Below, one piece after another: positions 33,851-42,411 of a stretch of 64,000 nucleotides of DNA. Within the stretch, counting starts at the first letter, position 1. Every line of letters begins with the position of its first letter. The stretch covers positions 3,062,042 through 3,126,041 of the forward strand of contig OY282354.1 in NCBI GenBank assembly GCA_958295485.1, given 5' to 3'. The position numbers and the translations under genes are program-made. Below the pieces are notes generated by a model. It searched no databases and was not told the origin of the DNA. It was given only the letters and a program-made list of their open reading frames with translations. The stretch comes from an uncultured Gammaproteobacteria bacterium. Its GTDB lineage: Bacteria > Pseudomonadota > Gammaproteobacteria > Eutrophobiales > Eutrophobiaceae.

Positions 33851-33903
33851 AACCCGAAAACAGCTTTTCGATTAGCCGCCCGCGCCGCTTGCGTCGAGAC
33901 AAC

Positions 33904-35316
33904 ATGCCGAAAACATTATTTGAAAAGATCTGGAACGATCACTTGATCGCCGAATTGGATGACGGCGCCTGCCTGTTGCACGTTGATCGCGTTTTTCTGC
34001 ACGAGCGAACCGGCGGCATCGCCTTGAGCAGCATGGAAGCGGAACAGCGGCAGGTGCGCAATCCCGGACATGTTTTCTGCACGATGGATCACATCATCGA
34101 TACGTTTCCAGGCCGGGGCGACGCTACCATGGCGCCCGGCGGCAGGCAATTCATCACCAGCGCCAGGCAGGCGACCCGGCGCGCCGGCATTACCTTGTTT
34201 GACGTCAACGACCCCCGCCAGGGCATCTCACACGTCATATCCGCCGAGTTGGGGGTCACACTCCCCGGGTTAACCGTGGTATGCCCTGACAGTCATACCT
34301 GCACTTTGGGGGCGTTGGGCGCGCTGGCCTGGGGCATCGGCTCCAGCGAATGCGAACACGCCTTGACCACCGAAACCCTGAGACTGGTAAAACCAAAACA
34401 AATGGCTGTTCGCCTGCAAGGGGGGTTGGCCGCCGGCGTTACCGCGAAAGACGTGATTCTACACCTGACGGGAAAATACTCCGCCAGCGGCGGGAGCGGC
34501 TGTGCCATCGAGTTTTGCGGCGAGGGAACCAGGCGACTGCCGGTGGAAGCAAGAATGACCTTGTGCAACATGGCTGTCGAATTTTCCGCTTTTACCGGGA
34601 TCATCGCGCCGGATGACGAGACACTAAAATACATTTCCGGTCGCCCCTACGCGCCTGAAGGCGGTGAATGGGATAAAGCCGTCGAATACTGGCGCCGACT
34701 CCATACCGATGCGGGCGCGAAATACGATAAGGAACTTCACTTGGACCTGGCGGAAATCGAACCAACCGTAACCTGGGGAACCAGCCCGCAACATGCAATC
34801 GGCATTTCCGGAATGATTCCCGACCCTGACAAGGAAAGCAATAAGGGCACGCGCCAGGCCATGCAACGAGCCATGGATTATATGGGCCTTACCGCCGGCA
34901 CAGCGATCAACACCATCCCCATCGATGCGGCTTTTATCGGTTCATGCACCAACAGCCGCTTAAGCGACCTGCGTGACGCCGCGCGCATATTGAAAGGCAA
35001 TAAAATTACCCGGCGCATCAAGGCAATTTGCGTCCCCGGTTCCAGTCGGATAAAACGTGAAGCAGAGCAGGAGGGCATCGACCGGATATTCACGGAGGCG
35101 GGTTTCGAATGGCGTGAATCCGGTTGTTCCATGTGCTTCTATGCCGGTGGCGAGGGCTTCGCTGAACGCGAGCGTATCATTTCCAGCACCAACCGCAACT
35201 TTGAAGGACGGCAGGGACAGGGGGCGCGCTCTCATTTGGCCAGCCCGGCAACCGTCGCCGCCTCCGCGCTGACGGGTTTTATTACCGATGCGCGCAACAT
35301 GGCCATCCAACAATGA
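33904..35316 (+). CDS. Aconitase-family hydratase large subunit (LeuC-like)
   Basis: About 470 aa from ATG 33904. The three cysteines for the 4Fe-4S cluster are visible in FIGSCTNSR (about residue 345) and GCSMCFY (about 405-410). VVCPDSHTCTLGALGALAWGIGSSE is the conserved substrate-site segment. It overlaps the small-subunit gene by 4 bp (ATGA). No leuA or leuB homologue lies nearby, and the neighbours are catabolic, so I prefer a maleate-, citraconate- or methylmalate-type hydratase over leucine biosynthesis. Named LeuC-like only. Confidence 0.85.
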   Translation: MPKTLFEKIWNDHLIAELDDGACLLHVDRVFLHERTGGIALSSMEAEQRQVRNPGHVFCTMDHIIDTFPGRGDATMAPGGRQFITSARQATRRAGITLFDVNDPRQGISHVISAELGVTLPGLTVVCPDSHTCTLGALGALAWGIGSSECEHALTTETLRLVKPKQMAVRLQGGLAAGVTAKDVILHLTGKYSASGGSGCAIEFCGEGTRRLPVEARMTLCNMAVEFSAFTGIIAPDDETLKYISGRPYAPEGGEWDKAVEYWRRLHTDAGAKYDKELHLDLAEIEPTVTWGTSPQHAIGISGMIPDPDKESNKGTRQAMQRAMDYMGLTAGTAINTIPIDAAFIGSCTNSRLSDLRDAARILKGNKITRRIKAICVPGSSRIKREAEQEGIDRIFTEAGFEWRESGCSMCFYAGGEGFAERERIISSTNRNFEGRQGQGARSHLASPATVAASALTGFITDARNMAIQQ

Positions 35317-35939
35317 AACCCTTCACCACCCATAGCGGCATCGCCGCGCCCCTGCTGCGTATCAATATCGACACCGACGCCATTATCCCTTCCCGCGAGA
35401 TGCGGCGCGTGTCAAAACGCGGTTTAAGCGAGGGGCTGTTTGCCGGTTGGCGCTATCTCTACGAAGACGATAAAAAGCTGGGAGCTAACCCGGACTTTAT
35501 CCTGAACAAGCCGGAATACGCCGGCGCCAGCATCTTGCTCGCTGGTGATAATTTCGGGTGTGGATCTTCCAGGGAACACGCAGTCTGGGCATTGGCGGAA
35601 TATGGATTCCGCGCCGTTATCGCCCCCGCTTTCGGCTCGATTTTCTATAACAATGCCGTGCGCAACGGCCTGTTGCCGGTAGAACTGTCCGAGCAGTCGA
35701 TAACCGCATTAGCTGAATATTCAACCAGAGCGCCCGCAACCAACCACGTCAACATCAGCCTGGAAAATACGACGGTCAGCAGCAATGCCGGTGATGAATT
35801 TCATTTCGATATTGAGCCACTGCATAAAGAAATGTTACTGCAGGGCCTCGATGCGATAGACATGACGCTGAAACATCTCGACGAAATAGAGGAGTTTCAA
35901 AACCGCGATAAAACCAGCCGCAGTTGGGCTTATTTATGA
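35313..35939 (+). CDS. Aconitase-family hydratase small subunit (LeuD-like)
   Basis: 208 aa, typical LeuD length. NIDTDAIIPSREMRRVSKRG and LAGDNFGCGSSREHAVWALAEYGFRAVIAP are the swivelling-domain motifs that contribute the catalytic serine and arginine. Start overlaps the end of the large subunit, giving coupled translation. The C-terminus is convergent with the CoA-transferase gene, 47 bp away. Confidence 0.9.
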   Translation: MKPFTTHSGIAAPLLRINIDTDAIIPSREMRRVSKRGLSEGLFAGWRYLYEDDKKLGANPDFILNKPEYAGASILLAGDNFGCGSSREHAVWALAEYGFRAVIAPAFGSIFYNNAVRNGLLPVELSEQSITALAEYSTRAPATNHVNISLENTTVSSNAGDEFHFDIEPLHKEMLLQGLDAIDMTLKHLDEIEEFQNRDKTSRSWAYL

Positions 35940-35986
35940 AACCGGCAGGAGCGCCCGGGTGAAGTTTGAAGTGTGAAGCAGGCGGG

Positions 35987-37174
35987 CTAGCCAACTGCCA
36001 CTACCTGATCGTCGATCAAGGCGTCTATGTCCCCATCGCTGAACCCCAGTTCCTGCAAGACATCCCTGGTATGCTGTCCCTGTTTCGGCACGTCGCGCCT
36101 GACGCCAAACCGTTTTCCGTCCATTTGCAAGGGCAATGCCGGCAGTTTTGTCTCCTGGCCGGCCGGCGTGGTGACATCCAGCAAACCACCGGATTCCAAC
36201 AGGTGTGGGTCATTAAAAAGCTCTTCCGGTTTGGATATGGGCGCATAGGGCAATCCGCATTGCTCTAACCGTTGCATCAACTCCATTTCAGTAAAAGTCC
36301 TGAACAGTGAACGCACGCGCGGGATAATTCTATCCCGTTGACCCACCCGCCCTGAATTTGTAGCAAGGCTTTCATCCTGTTCAAACTCCCCGAAGGAAAA
36401 ATACTCACAGAATTTTTTCCACTGCGTATCGCTTACTACCGCGACGAATACCTGCTTCCCGTCTTTGCTGTTGAATACGTCATAGATCGCCCAGGCGGAC
36501 ATCCTTACGGGCATGGGCGGCGCCGGCTCGCCGGTAACGGCAAACTGCGCCATATGCTGGCCGACCAGGAAGGCGACGCTCTCGAACAGGGAACTGTTAA
36601 TCCATTGACCCTGACCGGTGCGATTACGCATTTCCAACGCCGACAATATGCCGATGACACCGAACATCCCGCCAACCACGTCTATCACCGATGTACCGGC
36701 GCGCAAGGGCTGACCGGGCGGGCCGGTCATGTAAGCCAATCCTCCCATCATCTGCGCCACTTCATCCAGCGCGGTACGATGCTCGTAGGGGCCTGACAGG
36801 AAGCCCCTGGCCGAATAATATATCAGCCGCGGATTTTCCTTCGACAATTCAGCATAGCCATAACCCGATTTATCCATGGCGCCCGGGCGGAAATTTTCGA
36901 TCAATACGTCTGCTTCCTTGACCAACCGCTTGGCTATCGCGCGTCCCCTTGCAGATTTCAGGTCGATGCACACACTGCGCTTGTTCCGGTTATACATGGA
37001 GAAATAACCGGCGCCGGAACCACGTAAACGCCGTGTGTTGTCACCCGTCAACGGTTCCAACTTGACGACGCCGGCGCCCATATCGGCAAGCAAAAGCCCG
37101 GCGCTGGGACCCATGACCATGTGGGAGAACTCAACAACCTTGAGCTTGGCAAGCGGTAGTTCCTGACCTGTCAT
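35987..37174 (-). CDS. Class III (CaiB/BaiF) CoA-transferase
   Basis: About 395 aa from ATG 37174 (MTGQELPLAKLKVVEF). GPSAGLLLADMGAGVVKLEP, NRNKRSVCIDLKS, ENFRPGAMDKSGYGY and HRTALDEVAQMMGG follow the family order; the Asp of ALDEVAQ (about residue 137) is the expected catalytic residue. The enzyme moves CoA between carboxylic acids, activating a substrate for later steps. The frame extends upstream to 37270, but that part shows no similarity. An AT-rich imperfect palindrome lies upstream. Confidence 0.92.
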   Translation of the reverse strand: MTGQELPLAKLKVVEFSHMVMGPSAGLLLADMGAGVVKLEPLTGDNTRRLRGSGAGYFSMYNRNKRSVCIDLKSARGRAIAKRLVKEADVLIENFRPGAMDKSGYGYAELSKENPRLIYYSARGFLSGPYEHRTALDEVAQMMGGLAYMTGPPGQPLRAGTSVIDVVGGMFGVIGILSALEMRNRTGQGQWINSSLFESVAFLVGQHMAQFAVTGEPAPPMPVRMSAWAIYDVFNSKDGKQVFVAVVSDTQWKKFCEYFSFGEFEQDESLATNSGRVGQRDRIIPRVRSLFRTFTEMELMQRLEQCGLPYAPISKPEELFNDPHLLESGGLLDVTTPAGQETKLPALPLQMDGKRFGVRRDVPKQGQHTRDVLQELGFSDGDIDALIDDQVVAVG

Positions 37175-37272
37175 TTTCCGTTCGGCAATCCCCAGTAAAA
37201 TGTAACGGGTTAGCGCGCGCCAGGCAGCGCAAAAGACGACACCCGGGGCGATGCCCGGCTTCCCCGGCAACC

Positions 37273-37296
37273 GGTAATATATTATATTATTATACC
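37273..37296. promoter_or_regulatory. AT-rich imperfect palindrome upstream of the CoA-transferase gene
   Basis: 24 bp bounded by GGTA and TACC, with TAATATATTA inside. Resembles an operator by eye only. Between here and 37465 there is a plus-strand open stretch (37311-37437, ...GVLAGMAKFLFAFDLVEKEA...) without a start, which I cannot identify and take for a gene remnant. Confidence 0.3.
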
Positions 37297-37465
37297 ATTA
37301 TGACAAGACGAATGCCATCAACCTTATTCTTGAACCGGGATTGATAATGGGGGTGCTGGCCGGCATGGCGAAATTCCTGTTCGCCTTCGACCTGGTGGAA
37401 AAAGAAGCCTATTGCCCCATAAAGGGATTGGAATGATTGTGCATGTCCGGCCCGTGAGAGGGAAT

Positions 37466-38341
37466 TCAATTATGGACCAGTTCCAGCATTTCACCGCAGG
37501 GGCCTTTGCAGAAGCCGACTTGTTTACCGTTATAGGGCGGACTGTCCAGGCCTGAGACCTTGTCACAACGGACGTTCGGGGGATTATTACAGTCCAGACT
37601 CACGATCGCTATTCCGGGCGGCAGGGAACCTGTTCTTTGTCGCCGGTTGACCGCGGTGGCTGGAAACTCGTCTACCTCGATGAGATAACCGGGGTTGAGC
37701 GCCAGCGCGGAGATTTTATGTCGATGCTCCCGCGGCAATCCGAAGGCTGCGGATAATACCGTTAATCGCGCCTCGATAACCGGGGAGTCAGCGGCGCCTA
37801 ATTGTTCGCAATAGAATGTCTTGGCGTCGTCCATGTCCGCCGCGCCCAGGATCATGACGAAGCAGTGCGCTACCGGTCGCCCGGTCCGGGGTAATTCAAA
37901 ACCGGGCACGGGGCCTTTGATTTGGGTCAAATAGAGTATCTCACCGGCAGGCCCCATCACCTGACAGGCGCGAATTTTATCGGTGAATGATAAATCGCAG
38001 GGAGGACCGATAACGGCAAAGGGCGAATCCGCCAGGCTGTCGGCCAAGGCATCCACATCGTTGACGGCAATTTCGACCGCATTCCAGCCGAACGTGGTAA
38101 AGGGGCGGTAATCCGGGCCGGCCTCCGTTTGAATCAACCGAATGAAATGCCGGTCATCGGCTTCAGGCGCGAGCAATGCGTATTCGGCCCCCGCGACCGC
38201 TTCCAGTCCCCACAAGCGCGCCAGTTCCTCCGGTATCTGCCCCTCGCCCGCCACTTCATGGAACAGGCAGCGACAATACGCCTCCCTGGCGACCTCGAGG
38301 TCGCTGCAACTTATCGTCACCATCATAATTTTATCGATCAT
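37466..38341 (-). CDS. Two-domain VOC (glyoxalase-fold) protein
   Basis: About 291 aa from ATG 38341 (MIDKIMMVTISCSDLE). Two VOC modules follow: residues 1 to about 140 (ending CQVMGPAGEILYLTQ) and about 150-290 (ending GPCGEMLELVHN); each ends with the strand carrying the metal-binding Glu. Two-module VOC proteins include extradiol dioxygenases and isomerases, but no specific signature is seen. It begins 22 bp after the dctP stop on the same strand, so the two genes probably share a transcript. Confidence 0.75.
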   Translation of the reverse strand: MIDKIMMVTISCSDLEVAREAYCRCLFHEVAGEGQIPEELARLWGLEAVAGAEYALLAPEADDRHFIRLIQTEAGPDYRPFTTFGWNAVEIAVNDVDALADSLADSPFAVIGPPCDLSFTDKIRACQVMGPAGEILYLTQIKGPVPGFELPRTGRPVAHCFVMILGAADMDDAKTFYCEQLGAADSPVIEARLTVLSAAFGLPREHRHKISALALNPGYLIEVDEFPATAVNRRQRTGSLPPGIAIVSLDCNNPPNVRCDKVSGLDSPPYNGKQVGFCKGPCGEMLELVHN

Positions 38342-38363
38342 GCCGGCATCATCGGACACCGGA

Positions 38364-39413
38364 TTACCCGTCTGTCGGCGCCGGCTGTCGTTGTTTGAAT
38401 TCCTTCTTTCCTTGTTGAATGAGGGCGTAGATATGCCCGGCCTGGCCACCTATATCCCGCAGGAGTTGTTTGTGCACCGGCAATGACAATGCCCGCCACC
38501 GCGCATGTTGTTCATCATTCAGTTCGTGAACGGTTACGTTCATTTCAGGCAGAGTGTGTTCGAAATAATCATTGAGCGCCCCGCGGATAAACGTCCGGTT
38601 CACTTCAACGCTTTCGATGCTGCCGAAAATAATTTGCCTGTGTTTATCGGACAGGTTGTCATACCATTTCTTATCGGCCAATATCGGTCCCATGTCGAAG
38701 GCATGCCTCGTCAGCATCAAATGGGGCGCGGCCTTGGCAATGCCGGAGATCGTATACATGCCGGCGCCCGACTGGCCACTTTCAATCAGGTTCGTCTGCA
38801 GGGCCGGAATCACTTCTGAAAAACTCAATGGAATCAGGTCGGCGCCTATCGCCTCGGCAAAATAGCGCGACCCCAGGGCATTTGACGCCCGCATGGAAAC
38901 ACCGTTGACGTCCTTCGGGACCAGCATCGGTTTTTTTCCATAAATATAAAACCAGCCCACCTCTGACCATTGAATGAGGGCCAGACCTTTTTCAGCAAAC
39001 AATTTTGTATAGGCATCCGTCACGTAATTGTCCATGACGAACGCGGCCTCCTCCCGGGAATCGAACAGGTACGGGGCAAGCAACACGTTCAGTTCCGGGA
39101 TAAGGGTGGCAACGCCTTGCAGCGCAAACCCGCCAACCTGTATTCGTCCCCGGCGCAGGTTTGCCAGGGCCGTCTCTTCGCTGCCCAGTTCACCCGAAAT
39201 AAACAGGTCCAAATCGATCTCTTCAGAGCCTTGCGTCCGGGCCAACGTTGCTTCAAAACGCAGCCAGAAATCGTGCCAGGGCGTATTGGGCACGCCTAAT
39301 GAGGTTAACCTTACCTTGACACGGTCTTCCGGTTTGTCCGAACAACCGACCGGCAAAACCGCTGCCATCCATAGCGACAAAATCAATATGCAGGTACGCC
39401 GGAGTGACGGCAT
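38364..39413 (-). CDS. dctP: TRAP transporter solute-binding lipoprotein (DctP family)
   Basis: 349 aa. The N-terminus ends in a lipobox, AVLPVGC, so the mature protein is lipid-anchored; most TRAP binding proteins are soluble in the periplasm. SLGVPNTPWHDFWLRF, FEATLARTQG..IDLDLFISGELGSEETALANLRRGRIQVGG and the MRASNALGSRYFAEAIGADLIPLSFSEV segment with its carboxylate-binding Arg are typical DctP features. The permease genes are divergent 345 bp away. A transposase remnant lies 6 bp upstream of this start. Ligand likely a carboxylate. Confidence 0.9.
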   Translation of the reverse strand: MPSLRRTCILILSLWMAAVLPVGCSDKPEDRVKVRLTSLGVPNTPWHDFWLRFEATLARTQGSEEIDLDLFISGELGSEETALANLRRGRIQVGGFALQGVATLIPELNVLLAPYLFDSREEAAFVMDNYVTDAYTKLFAEKGLALIQWSEVGWFYIYGKKPMLVPKDVNGVSMRASNALGSRYFAEAIGADLIPLSFSEVIPALQTNLIESGQSGAGMYTISGIAKAAPHLMLTRHAFDMGPILADKKWYDNLSDKHRQIIFGSIESVEVNRTFIRGALNDYFEHTLPEMNVTVHELNDEQHARWRALSLPVHKQLLRDIGGQAGHIYALIQQGKKEFKQRQPAPTDG

Positions 39414-39419
39414 TATTGA

Positions 39420-39578
39420 TTACCGCTTATAACCGGGCTGACGCCTCCCCCCTAATCGCTCCCGCAATTCCACCGCCTCGATCATAAAATGGATCAAATC
39501 ATCGGCCGGCAGCCAGTCACGTAAATCCGGCGGCGGCAGACAGGCCTGGTCGCGGTTGGCTTGCACAAATTCACTCAT
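39420..39578 (-). mobile_element. N-terminal remnant of an IS1182-type transposase
   Basis: The frame from ATG 39578 reads MSEFVQANRDQACLPPPDLR, DWLPADDLIHFMIEAVE and then leaves the family (LRERLGGRRQPGYKR, stop). The first 35 residues are the standard opening of IS1182-family transposases, about 450 aa when complete. The rest of the element is gone. The remnant ends 6 bp from the dctP start, so the deletion that removed it reset the dctP promoter. Confidence 0.75.
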
Positions 39579-39663
39579 GGGGTTAGTCTCGACAGGGATG
39601 GCTGTTTGATGGGTGGATTGGACAAGCATTATAACATGAGCCGGGGTGAAGTTTGAAGTGTGA

Positions 39664-39746
39664 GGTTTCCGCTAATCTCGGCGAAAGTGGGTTTGGGGGG
39701 CTGTTTTGGAGTGACTAACGCCAGCTGTTAGCGGGAACTGCTGGAA
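39664..39746. repeat. R1 MITE-like element, copy 3
   Basis: Ends TTTCCGCTAA and TTAGCGGGAAC are inverted; the core GGAGTGACTAACGCC follows CTGTTTT in reverse orientation to copy 1. It lies between the transposase remnant and dctQ, and may have arrived in the same disturbed spot. Confidence 0.75.
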
Positions 39747-39818
39747 GAAGAGCGAAGTGTGAAGGGATGGCTCAGGGAACGGAAAAACAACCGGCTAACA
39801 GTGGAAAAACGAACCGGT

Positions 39819-40442
39819 ATGCGAGTGGATTCATATAAACAAACAGCAGAACAGATCCTGCGTGGCCTGGGGCGCGCGGAACGCCTGATCACCACGTGCG
39901 CATTCACGGCGCTAATCGCAACCATGTTCCTGGACGTACTCAGCCGCGAAACGACCGGGGTGGGATTGCACTGGGCTCGTCAAGTGGGGGTTTACGCCAA
40001 TATCGTCGTGGTGATGTTCGGCCTTGGGCTTGCTTCAGCCGGCGGCAATCATATCAGGCCGCGGTTTGCCGACAATTGGCTGCCAAGCCGGTGGAACCCT
40101 GTTATTCATCGGCTCCAGGATGGCCTGATGAGCGCGTTCTGTTTGTTTGCCGCCGGCGCCGGCGGGCAATTGACCTGGGAATCGATCCGGCTGGGTGAAC
40201 GCTCGGCCTTGCTCCCGGTACTGATATGGCCGGTCCTGATGGTAATTCCCCTGGCATTTTTTCTGGTTGGAATACGCCACGCCATATATGCCGCCTGTCC
40301 CGACTTGCGGCCCCGCGATCCGCTGGTCGCCGCCACCGACATCCCATCCCCCACAGGGGCCGCCCCCCCTGCCGGCGCTGACGACGCGGCGCAGTCGCCC
40401 GATACGAGGCAGCCCCATTCACGACCGCCAAAATCATCATGA
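39819..40442 (+). CDS. dctQ: TRAP transporter small permease subunit (DctQ family)
   Basis: About 207 aa from ATG 39819 (MRVDSYKQTAEQILRG); a GTG at 39759 is possible. Four membrane helices are visible: LITTCAFTALIATMFLDVL, QVGVYANIVVVMFGLGLA, GLMSAFCLFAAGAGG and LPVLIWPVLMVIPLAFFLVG. The C-terminal 45 residues are proline-rich (PSPTGAAPPAGADDAAQSPD) and encoded by DNA resembling the R2 insert in hsdM. Overlaps dctM by 4 bp. Confidence 0.85.
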   Translation: MRVDSYKQTAEQILRGLGRAERLITTCAFTALIATMFLDVLSRETTGVGLHWARQVGVYANIVVVMFGLGLASAGGNHIRPRFADNWLPSRWNPVIHRLQDGLMSAFCLFAAGAGGQLTWESIRLGERSALLPVLIWPVLMVIPLAFFLVGIRHAIYAACPDLRPRDPLVAATDIPSPTGAAPPAGADDAAQSPDTRQPHSRPPKSS

Positions 40443-41701
40443 CTGAGGCGCTCCTGTTGGCTGTATTGATTGCCGCGCTCATCGTGTTGCGCCAGAACCT
40501 GCTGGTCGTGCTCGGGGTAGCGGCTTTTTACGTTTACCGGGTATACGGGGAAGAACCACTGCGCTTTGTCATGCTGGACGCCTGGCACGCCTTGAACAAG
40601 GATATACTGCTCTCTATTCCCCTGTTCATTCTTGCCGGTCAAATCATGACCCGCGGTTCCATGGCTGAACGCCTGGTCCGGTTGGTGAAAGCAATGACCA
40701 GTCCGGTCCCCGGCGGCCTGGCCGTGGCAACGGTGCTCTCCTGCGCCTTGTTCGCGGCCATCTCCGGTTCCTCCACGGTGACTTTACTGGCGGTAGGCGG
40801 CATCATGTATCCCGCCTTGTTGAATGAAGGCTATTCCAGGTCTTTTTCGCTGGGCGCCCTGTGCGCGGCCGGCACCCTGGGCATCGTGGTCCCGCCCAGC
40901 ATCCCCCTGATTTTGTACGGGGTGATGACCCATACTTCCATCACCGATCTTTTTATTGCCGGCATTCTGCCGGCGCTGGTCCTGACGATATTAATGAGCG
41001 GTTATGCGCTCTGGTTCAACCGAAACATACCGTCCAGCGAGCTGGACCTGCGGGAATTATGGGAAGCATTGAAACAAGGCATCTGGTCCTTGCTCATGCC
41101 TGTCCTGATCCTGGGCGGTATCTACAGCGGACATTTCACGGCGACGGAATCCGCGGCCGTAGCCGTCGTATACGCCCTCTTCGTGGAGTTATTCATACAC
41201 CGGGAGCTGAAGCTGGCGCACTCTCACGAAGTCATCACCGATACGACCAGGCTGCTGGGATCGTTATTTCCTGTTTTGATGTTCGCCGTCAGTCTCAATA
41301 CGTTTCTGACTTATGAACAGGCGCCGATGGCGGCGGTAAACTGGTTTTCCGAACACGTTTCCAATCAACAGGGCTTTTTGTTGGGTTCCAACCTGTTTTT
41401 ATTGATGGTCGGCACTATCATGGACATTGGTTCTGCAATATTAATCCTGGCGCCCATGTTAAAACCCATTGCCCAAACCCTGGGAATGGATCCTGTCCAT
41501 TTCGGCATCGTCATGATCGTCAACCTGGAAATCGGTTACCTGACGCCGCCGTTCGGATTAAACCTGATCATTGCAATGGGCGCATTCAAAGTGACGTTCC
41601 TGGAAGCCTGCAAAAGCGTCATGCCTTTCCTGGCACTGATGCTGGTCGGGCTTTTCATAGTGAGTTTCATGCCGGCCCTGTCACTCTTGCTGTTGAACTG
41701 A
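40439..41701 (+). CDS. dctM: TRAP transporter large permease subunit (DctM family)
   Basis: 420 aa, usual DctM length, with about 12 membrane helices. Signatures: DILLSIPLFILAGQIMTRG, LFAAISGSSTVTLLAVGGIMYPAL, GTLGIVVPPSIPLILYGV and NLEIGYLTPPFGLNLI. It uses the Na+ gradient to import the acid delivered by DctP. ATG overlaps the dctQ stop (ATGA). Probably serves the acids handled by the nearby CoA-transferase and hydratase. Confidence 0.93.
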   Translation: MTEALLLAVLIAALIVLRQNLLVVLGVAAFYVYRVYGEEPLRFVMLDAWHALNKDILLSIPLFILAGQIMTRGSMAERLVRLVKAMTSPVPGGLAVATVLSCALFAAISGSSTVTLLAVGGIMYPALLNEGYSRSFSLGALCAAGTLGIVVPPSIPLILYGVMTHTSITDLFIAGILPALVLTILMSGYALWFNRNIPSSELDLRELWEALKQGIWSLLMPVLILGGIYSGHFTATESAAVAVVYALFVELFIHRELKLAHSHEVITDTTRLLGSLFPVLMFAVSLNTFLTYEQAPMAAVNWFSEHVSNQQGFLLGSNLFLLMVGTIMDIGSAILILAPMLKPIAQTLGMDPVHFGIVMIVNLEIGYLTPPFGLNLIIAMGAFKVTFLEACKSVMPFLALMLVGLFIVSFMPALSLLLLN

Positions 41702-41781
41702 TTATCGGGGGGAGCCTGTGCGGGAATTCGCAGAAAAAGCGTTGCCGAAACTCCGTCGGATTGGTAAATAAACATGGTTAT

Positions 41782-41809
41782 TTGACCCGGCGTAAAAAAG
41801 TGATATTAT
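41782..41809 (+). promoter_or_regulatory. Sigma-70 promoter candidate for the 90-aa protein
   Basis: TTGACC (41782-41787), 16-bp spacer, TATTAT (41804-41809). A GGAGGGAAATC site follows at 41877 before ATG 41888, leaving a leader of about 70 nt. Confidence 0.5.
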
Positions 41810-41887
41810 ACTTTACATACCTTGCATGAGTACATTCATCAAGGCATGAGGGAAACTTGTGAATACAATGGACAATGGAGGGAAATC

Positions 41888-42160
41888 ATGAGCAGTGAGT
41901 TAATTGCAATTATAAGCGTGGGCGTGGCATTCATGAGCGTGGGCGTGGCATTTTTGGGTTTACTGTGGACGATACGCCGGGACATGTTGAACGGACAGGT
42001 GACACTGCGCTCGGAAATGCGGGATGGCTTTGCAAGTCAAAGCCGGCAAATCGCGGAACAAGGCAGACAGATCGCGACGCTTGGACAACGGATGGCGCAT
42101 CTTGAAGGACTGCTTGAAGGGCTGCGCGAATCGTTTCGACGCGAGCCCCAGGCGACCTAG
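41888..42160 (+). CDS. Small membrane-anchored coiled-coil protein
   Basis: 90 aa, start fixed by GGAGGG. One membrane segment, LIAIISVGVAFMSVGVAFLG, holds an internal SVGVAF duplication. The rest (RRDMLNGQVTLRSEMRDGFA, QSRQIAEQGRQIATLGQRMAHLEGLLEGLRE) has an a/d heptad pattern with QIA-QG repeats. It shares the plan of the 11118-11639 protein. Function unknown; no operon partner. Confidence 0.7.
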   Translation: MSSELIAIISVGVAFMSVGVAFLGLLWTIRRDMLNGQVTLRSEMRDGFASQSRQIAEQGRQIATLGQRMAHLEGLLEGLRESFRREPQAT

Positions 42161-42273
42161 CCCGTAACATCGGCCCGTCCGGGGCTGTGATAATCCCGTT
42201 ATTTGATATGGTGCGGAAGGTCTTTCCGCGCGCTTGAACATACATTTACAAAAACAGCCGAGCAATAGTCAGC

Positions 42274-42350
42274 CATTCCCGCTAACAGGGCGTTAGTCAC
42301 TCCAAAACAGACCCCAAACCCACTTTTGGCGAACAGCGGGAACTCCTGGG
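42274..42350. repeat. R1 MITE-like element, copy 4
   Basis: The clearest full copy: ATTCCCGCTAACAGG at one end, the core at 42291-42309, and GAACAGCGGGAACTCCTGG at the other. The ends TTCCCGCT and AGCGGGAA are inverted. It lies 60 bp upstream of the amidohydrolase gene. Confidence 0.8.
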
Positions 42351-42411
42351 CGATAGTCAGAAATATTGACGATATAATATTAACAGCGCAAGAAAACGAC
42401 GGGGATTTATC

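Noticed and set aside
33904..35939. Leucine biosynthesis operon
   Set aside because: No leuA or leuB nearby and all neighbours are catabolic; a LeuCD-like name is as far as the sequence goes.
39420..39578. Functional insertion sequence
   Set aside because: Only about 35 residues of an IS1182-type transposase remain and no inverted ends are seen.
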